A DNA stretch of 9,765 nucleotides from Thermoplasmata archaeon. Its GTDB lineage: Archaea > Thermoplasmatota > E2 > UBA202 > JdFR-43. This document shows, one piece after another, positions 6,255 through 9,765 of this stretch. Positions within the stretch are counted from its first letter, which is position 1, and the number at the start of each line of letters is the position of its first letter. The stretch covers positions 1 to 9,765 of the forward strand of contig JAGHBD010000022.1 in the NCBI GenBank assembly GCA_021161135.1, in the 5' to 3' direction. A program made the position numbers and the translations under genes. The notes under the pieces were generated by a model. It ran no database searches, was not told the DNA's origin, and worked only from the letters and a program-made list of their open reading frames with translations.

Positions 6255-7124
6255 TTATCTGTATAATTTTGCAACGTTTATTCCTGCGGGCAGCCCAATG
6301 TCCTCGGCAATGCTATCGCATTTTATCCTCATTAAATATGCAATTGGCCTGTAGCGGGTCTCTGAAAATGCTTCATAATTTGCCATTCCCTTGCAGATGA
6401 TGAGATTAGCTTTCTGCAATTTATCCTTTAATTTTTCGGAAAGGCCATTGAAATCAACGCCCACAGCAAATTTTCCTGTAGTGATAATTTCATCCACAAC
6501 ATCTTCAAAACCGAGTTTCTTCACATCTTCATATGTTGCATCCGTTAGTATTGGATATTTTTTGCATACAAGGGTGAGATGCACGTCATACTCCTTCTTT
6601 ATTATCTCGCATACCAGTTTATCAAAAACAACCTCACCGCAGTTATCTGTGAAGTACAGAATCTCGCCTTCAAAATACTTCCTCATTTCATCCACATCAT
6701 CGTGCCCAAAACCCTGTGCCACATAATCCTCAAACTTTGCTGCCATTTCTTCTGGCGAGGATGCGCTGCCTGCTATCCCAAAATCTATTGAGTTTGCAGC
6801 TATAGAGCAGAGTATCGCCGCCTTAAGTTCATCATCGCTTTTTTCAACTATTTCCTTAACCTTAGGCATGAGCTTAAGAGCTATTTCGTTACTCCTCTCT
6901 TTAAGCTCCTTGTATGGATCATTGTTCTTGAGTAGCTGGTAAGCATAGCCATGTATTTGTGTTGCAATCTCCGCCGAGCTTTTCCTGCTGCTGTATATCT
7001 CCGCCATTTTTACAAGAACTTTGTGCATTATGTCAGATAGTTTTTCATCATCTTTTGTAACCAATTTGCTCTCAAACAGGACTCTGTTGAGAAGGCATGG
7101 GGCACATCTCGCTTTCATTTTCAT
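6255..7124 (-). CDS. DUF89 / ARMT1-like damage-control phosphatase family protein
   Basis: A 289-residue archaeal member of the DUF89 family (COG1578), metal-dependent phosphatases thought to clear damaged or over-reactive phosphate metabolites; the substrate here is unknown. The N terminus has the CxxC pair Cys7/Cys10 (RCAPCLLNR), a usual feature of this archaeal subgroup. NSIDFG is at 111-116. The metal/catalytic motif FTDNCGEVVFDK at 158-169 has Asp160, Asn161 and Glu164. LTDATYED (193-200) and ICKGMANYE (243-251), with Lys245, follow. The length is normal and nothing key is missing. A second ATG two codons in (7118) is an equally possible start. The gene is divergent from the thioredoxin gene across a 59-base gap. 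The assigned family is strong, the biochemical role is inferred from relatives. Confidence 0.9.
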   Translation of the reverse strand: MKMKARCAPCLLNRVLFESKLVTKDDEKLSDIMHKVLVKMAEIYSSRKSSAEIATQIHGYAYQLLKNNDPYKELKERSNEIALKLMPKVKEIVEKSDDELKAAILCSIAANSIDFGIAGSASSPEEMAAKFEDYVAQGFGHDDVDEMRKYFEGEILYFTDNCGEVVFDKLVCEIIKKEYDVHLTLVCKKYPILTDATYEDVKKLGFEDVVDEIITTGKFAVGVDFNGLSEKLKDKLQKANLIICKGMANYEAFSETRYRPIAYLMRIKCDSIAEDIGLPAGINVAKLYR

Positions 7125-7153
7125 GCTTTGTGGAAAAGGAAGCGATTAAAATA

Positions 7154-7161
7154 CTTTTATA
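7154..7161. promoter_or_regulatory. TATA-like element shared by the DUF89 and thioredoxin genes
   Basis: The sequence CTTTTATA with flanks (ATACTTTTATACT, 7151-7163) is nearly self-complementary. On the plus strand its centre is about 26 bases before the thioredoxin ATG at 7184, giving a leaderless transcript. On the minus strand TATAAAAG is about 34 bases before the DUF89 ATG at 7124, giving a leader of about 8 bases. It is the only good box in the 59-base gap, so one element may serve both directions. Confidence 0.45.
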
Positions 7162-7183
7162 CTCCTTCTGCATTCTAATCTGG

Positions 7184-7492
7184 ATGATAGAATTAAATAG
7201 CAATAATTTTCAGGAATTTTTAAGGGGAAATAAAATAGCTGTAATTGACTTCTGGGCTCCATGGTGCTCACCATGTATAGCTCTCGAGCCCATATTGAAA
7301 GAAGTGGAAAAAGAGATGGGCAATGTTTCTTTTGGAAAGGTAAATGTTGATGAGAATATGGAATTGGCGCAATATTATGGAATAAGGAGCATTCCAACTT
7401 TAATAATTTTTGTGAATGGAGAGGAAAGGGACAGGATAATAGGCTATGTTGCGAAAGAAGAAATAATGGAGAGGATACGGGGGGCTTTATAG
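7184..7492 (+). CDS. Thioredoxin
   Basis: A 102-residue single-domain cytoplasmic thioredoxin that reduces protein disulfides. The fold motifs are complete: the buried Asp22 in VIDFWAPWC, redox site Cys28-Ser-Pro-Cys31, and cis-proline Pro71 in SIPTLIIF, followed by the terminal strand and helix. The usual active site is WCGPC; here it is WCSPC, which may shift redox potential. The start at 7184 matches the family length and has a TATA-like box 26 bases upstream. An in-frame ATG at 7097 would add a hydrophobic 29-residue leader, but that stretch overlaps the divergent DUF89 gene and lies upstream of the box, so I reject it. The 3' end overlaps the convergent transporter gene by 6 bases. No thioredoxin reductase is in the window. 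Confidence 0.95.
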   Translation: MIELNSNNFQEFLRGNKIAVIDFWAPWCSPCIALEPILKEVEKEMGNVSFGKVNVDENMELAQYYGIRSIPTLIIFVNGEERDRIIGYVAKEEIMERIRGAL

Positions 7493-8014
7493 CGGCAATT
7501 TTTTGCCATACGTCTCATTTATTAGCTCTGCTGCTGAAACATACCATGCAAGTAAGGCGCAGATCAAACCAATGCCTCCTCCTATTTTATGACTTGCATC
7601 AAACCAGCTTGCAAAGCCCAAGGCAAAGAAAGTGAGCCATAGCGTGAGGAATACGAAAGATAGAACCTTCCCTATTTTCATTGATGGAATCCACATGTAA
7701 AATGTGAATATGCCCCACGCAATGAGCATTGCCCCTATTTCTTTCGAACCAAAGGTAAATAGCCCATTTGCGGCAAAAACTTCCATAATACCAAAAGCAA
7801 GCCAGAAGGCGCCATATGATGAAAAAGCCGCCCCCGCAAAGTTATTCTCCGCCTTAAATGCCCACATTCCCGCCGCAAATTGCGCCATGCCGCCGTAGAA
7901 AAAGGCGAGCGGTATGGCAATGCTGCCATCTATAATTTCGAGATTTGCCAAGGATAGTACAAAAGTTGTCAAAGCAAATGCAGCCAAGCCCAGAGGAGCC
8001 GGATTCAGCTTCAT
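7487..8014 (-). CDS. GPR1/FUN34/YaaH (SatP) family acetate transporter
   Basis: A 175-residue inner-membrane carrier of the acetate/succinate uptake family. The N-terminal signature NPAPLGL (4-10) is intact. Six hydrophobic segments are visible at about 8-26, 33-53, 60-81, 92-110, 116-136 and 145-163. FYGGMAQFAAGMW (39-51) and AAFSSYGAFWL (62-72) are further family hallmarks. Length is slightly below E. coli SatP (188). It is likely a proton- or sodium-linked acetate carrier; direction of transport and substrate range are not visible. A TATA-like box lies about 24 bases before the ATG and there is no Shine-Dalgarno sequence (the upstream bases are pyrimidine-rich), so it is probably leaderless and separate from the surface-protein gene 52 bases upstream. 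Confidence 0.92.
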   Translation of the reverse strand: MKLNPAPLGLAAFALTTFVLSLANLEIIDGSIAIPLAFFYGGMAQFAAGMWAFKAENNFAGAAFSSYGAFWLAFGIMEVFAANGLFTFGSKEIGAMLIAWGIFTFYMWIPSMKIGKVLSFVFLTLWLTFFALGFASWFDASHKIGGGIGLICALLAWYVSAAELINETYGKKLPL

Positions 8015-8066
8015 GAGGAGGAATAAGAGAGGAATATAAAAAATTTAGGAAAAGTTTTGGGGAAGG
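8015..8066 (-). promoter_or_regulatory. Surface-protein/satP intergenic: T-rich end signal and satP promoter
   Basis: On the minus strand, a T6 tract (8043-8038) about 24 bases after the surface-protein stop could terminate that transcript. It merges into TTTATATT (8040-8033), a TATA-like box about 24 bases before the satP ATG. The remaining bases before the ATG are C/T-rich with no ribosome site. The arrangement mirrors the protease/yjbQ gap. Assignment is by pattern only. Confidence 0.4.
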
Positions 8067-9765
8067 CTAGAAGATAATCGCTAGTACCGATTTTTCATCT
8101 TCCACCCTGTTTCCTATGAGGTCATATGCAACTATTTTTATTTGGTGATAGCCCATGGCAAATTCATTCCATTCCCATTCATATGGTGGTTGGTATTTTG
8201 TTTCCTTTAATTCGTTATCAATGTAAAACTCCACACGGTCAAGTAATCCACACTGTATGCTGGCAACTATAGATATTTTCCCTATTATAACTGTAATTTT
8301 GCCTGGTAATGGTATTATTTCTCTATCGTTTATATAGAGGTAACCATCCCTCGGCTTATCAATGCTCGCTGTGAGGAAGTTATTGTAGATGGTAAATTTC
8401 CCAGTTGAATCTGCTCCTGTATGTCCTACAATATCTCTTGTAACAACCTTTATTTTATAATTCATTCCATCCTCCACGCCTGTCGTATCCCACTCATAAA
8501 CTCCATCATTTTCCTCGTTTGCTGCAATTAAATGCCATGTCTCACCGCCATCATTGCTATAATATAAATCAATGCTTATCTTGCTCTCATCTATTGCTTC
8601 CCATCTTATATCTATTGTCCCATTAAGTATTTCTTCTCCAGAAGGATAGAGAAGATTTATATTGGGTGGCATTCTGTCTATCCTGAATTCAAATGTTTTT
8701 ATTTCCTCTGAATTTCCAGCTCTATCTATTGCATAATATTCTAATACATGCTCTCCTTCTTGCAATATCTCCATAGCTGTTCCATATTCTCTCCATGTTT
8801 CATTGTCCAATCGATACATTATTTTATCCACTCCAGAAAATGTGTCGTGTCCAACAAAACCAATTATAACATTGCCACTATACCATCCATTAATTTCATT
8901 TCCTCTTACAATTATCTCTGTCCATGGCACTGTTTTATCTATCTTTACAGTTTTTGTTTTTACTGCTTCTGCACAATCAGTTACATCTATACTATAAAAG
9001 GAAATGGTATGCACACCGCTGCTGGAAATGGTAAATGGGTTTTCATATAAATGCCATGCCCCTCCATCAACTTTATAGTAAGTTGCTTTCACCCCTCTAT
9101 CATCACTTGCATTAAGGACTATTGTAACCTCGCTCAAATACCATCCATGTTCTCCTTCATCACCATAAACACTGCAGGATGTTGTTGGAGGAACAGGTAA
9201 AACAACAATCTGTTTTGTTATACTATCCGTAGCTCCATCATCATCTGTTACAGTTAAGGTAACTAAATATGTTCCATCATCTGCATAGCTGTACGTAACT
9301 TTTTCACCATATAGGATAGTTCCATCACCCATATCCCATATCCAGTTCACAATGTAGCCATCACTGTCTGTGGATGTGCTGTTGAAGTAAATTGTATCTG
9401 CGGTGGTTGGATTTGATGGTTCAAATGTGAAGTTTGCTACAGGGGGAATATTGACCCTGAATGAATATGTAGAAGACGTGTTTTCATTGCCAAGAAAATC
9501 TTCTGCAGTAATAAAGTAATCATAATTTCCCGCAATTGCATATGTTTGGTTATAGTAATAGCTCGTATCATTATATCTTAGCATAGTAACATTAATATTT
9601 TCTCCATATGGATAGAAAATATGCAGTGTAACATTAGCAACTCCTAGGATATCAAATACTTCACATGTTATGTTTACTCTATTATTTATCAACTGCACAT
9701 TTGGATTTGCTTTTATATTTTCCAATCGTGGTGGGCTATTATCGGTATACACAGTTACAATTCTA
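8067..9765 (-). CDS. Secreted multidomain PKD/Ig-like surface protein, 5' end outside the window
   Basis: The open frame has no stop up to the right edge and reads straight through a GTG at 9752, so the N terminus, and probably a signal peptide, is missing. About 565 residues are visible. Counting from 9752: an Ig-like domain at 5-101; a PKD domain at 104-186 with hallmark WIWDMGDG (137-144) and the strand GTYLVTLTVTDDDGA; two tandem domains resembling the OmpL47/bacterial Ig-like type at 190-273 and 275-360 (paired WY, YYKVDGG/YRLDNETW, then EYYAIDRAGN); a sandwich domain at 362-456 (SNDGGETWHL); and a C-terminal module at 460-561 (DRVEFYIDNELKET, PPYEWEWNE, IKIVAYDLIGNRV). Eleven N-x-S/T sequons are present, eight of them in the first 130 residues. 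No C-terminal membrane helix is seen. An adhesin, S-layer-associated or protease-associated role is possible; an enzyme domain could lie in the missing part. Confidence 0.85.
   Translation of the reverse strand, partial: RIVTVYTDNSPPRLENIKANPNVQLINNRVNITCEVFDILGVANVTLHIFYPYGENINVTMLRYNDTSYYYNQTYAIAGNYDYFITAEDFLGNENTSSTYSFRVNIPPVANFTFEPSNPTTADTIYFNSTSTDSDGYIVNWIWDMGDGTILYGEKVTYSYADDGTYLVTLTVTDDDGATDSITKQIVVLPVPPTTSCSVYGDEGEHGWYLSEVTIVLNASDDRGVKATYYKVDGGAWHLYENPFTISSSGVHTISFYSIDVTDCAEAVKTKTVKIDKTVPWTEIIVRGNEINGWYSGNVIIGFVGHDTFSGVDKIMYRLDNETWREYGTAMEILQEGEHVLEYYAIDRAGNSEEIKTFEFRIDRMPPNINLLYPSGEEILNGTIDIRWEAIDESKISIDLYYSNDGGETWHLIAANEENDGVYEWDTTGVEDGMNYKIKVVTRDIVGHTGADSTGKFTIYNNFLTASIDKPRDGYLYINDREIIPLPGKITVIIGKISIVASIQCGLLDRVEFYIDNELKETKYQPPYEWEWNEFAMGYHQIKIVAYDLIGNRVEDEKSVLAIIF

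Noticed and set aside
7097..7183. Hydrophobic N-terminal leader that would make the thioredoxin exported
   Set aside because: It would overlap the DUF89 coding region by 28 bases and start upstream of the only good TATA-like box. The 102-residue form from 7184 has normal family length.
1..9765. tRNA or other RNA genes, CRISPR repeats, insertion sequences
   Set aside because: Reading both strands showed no cloverleaf-like segment, regularly spaced repeats, transposase or terminal inverted repeats; the gaps between genes are too short for most such elements.

Overview
The window looks like a euryarchaeal chromosome segment of moderate-to-low GC, most likely from a Thermoplasmatota-type archaeon; the lineage is an inference. 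The evidence is an archaeal short-form triosephosphate isomerase (about 222 residues), the archaeal stand-alone riboflavin-pathway reductase (RibD C-terminal type), TATA-like boxes about 25 bases upstream of starts that lack Shine-Dalgarno sequences, and a secreted gingipain-type (C25) protease with a PKD/Ig-like surface protein, a combination familiar from Thermoplasmatota. No RNA gene, CRISPR array, insertion sequence or prophage is visible. Coding density is very high, with no gap above about 120 bases.

Region 1 (1-1815) is core metabolism. tpiA and the riboflavin reductase gene arfC are read rightward with an ATGA stop/start overlap. They meet a leftward yjbQ-family gene (UPF0047) tail to tail with a 23-base overlap. 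Region 2 (1849-3291) is a leftward gene for a compact secreted C25 cysteine protease with a visible His/Cys pair.

Region 3 (3351-6235) is a metal-uptake operon read rightward: a DtxR/MntR-family regulator, a membrane-anchored metal-binding protein (ZnuA-like), its ATPase (ZnuC-like) and its permease (ZnuB-like), all with overlapping ends. A 7-base inverted repeat sits on the core promoter of this operon and is a likely operator for the regulator. The regulator and the binding protein both have non-standard residues where metal ligands are expected, so which metal is sensed and carried is open (Zn, Mn or Fe).

Region 4 (6255-8014) holds a leftward DUF89/ARMT1-like phosphatase, a rightward thioredoxin that diverges from it over a 59-base gap with a single clear TATA-like element, and a leftward SatP/YaaH acetate transporter. 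Region 5 (8067-9765) is the 3' part of a long AT-rich gene for a secreted PKD/Ig-like surface protein that runs off the right edge.

The most coherent unit is region 3. The divergent secreted protease shares its upstream region, but a functional link between protease and metal uptake is only a hypothesis. I found no clearly new system. The points most worth a second look are the altered metal sites, the operator, and an exact 20-base repeat shared by the regulator and binding-protein genes.
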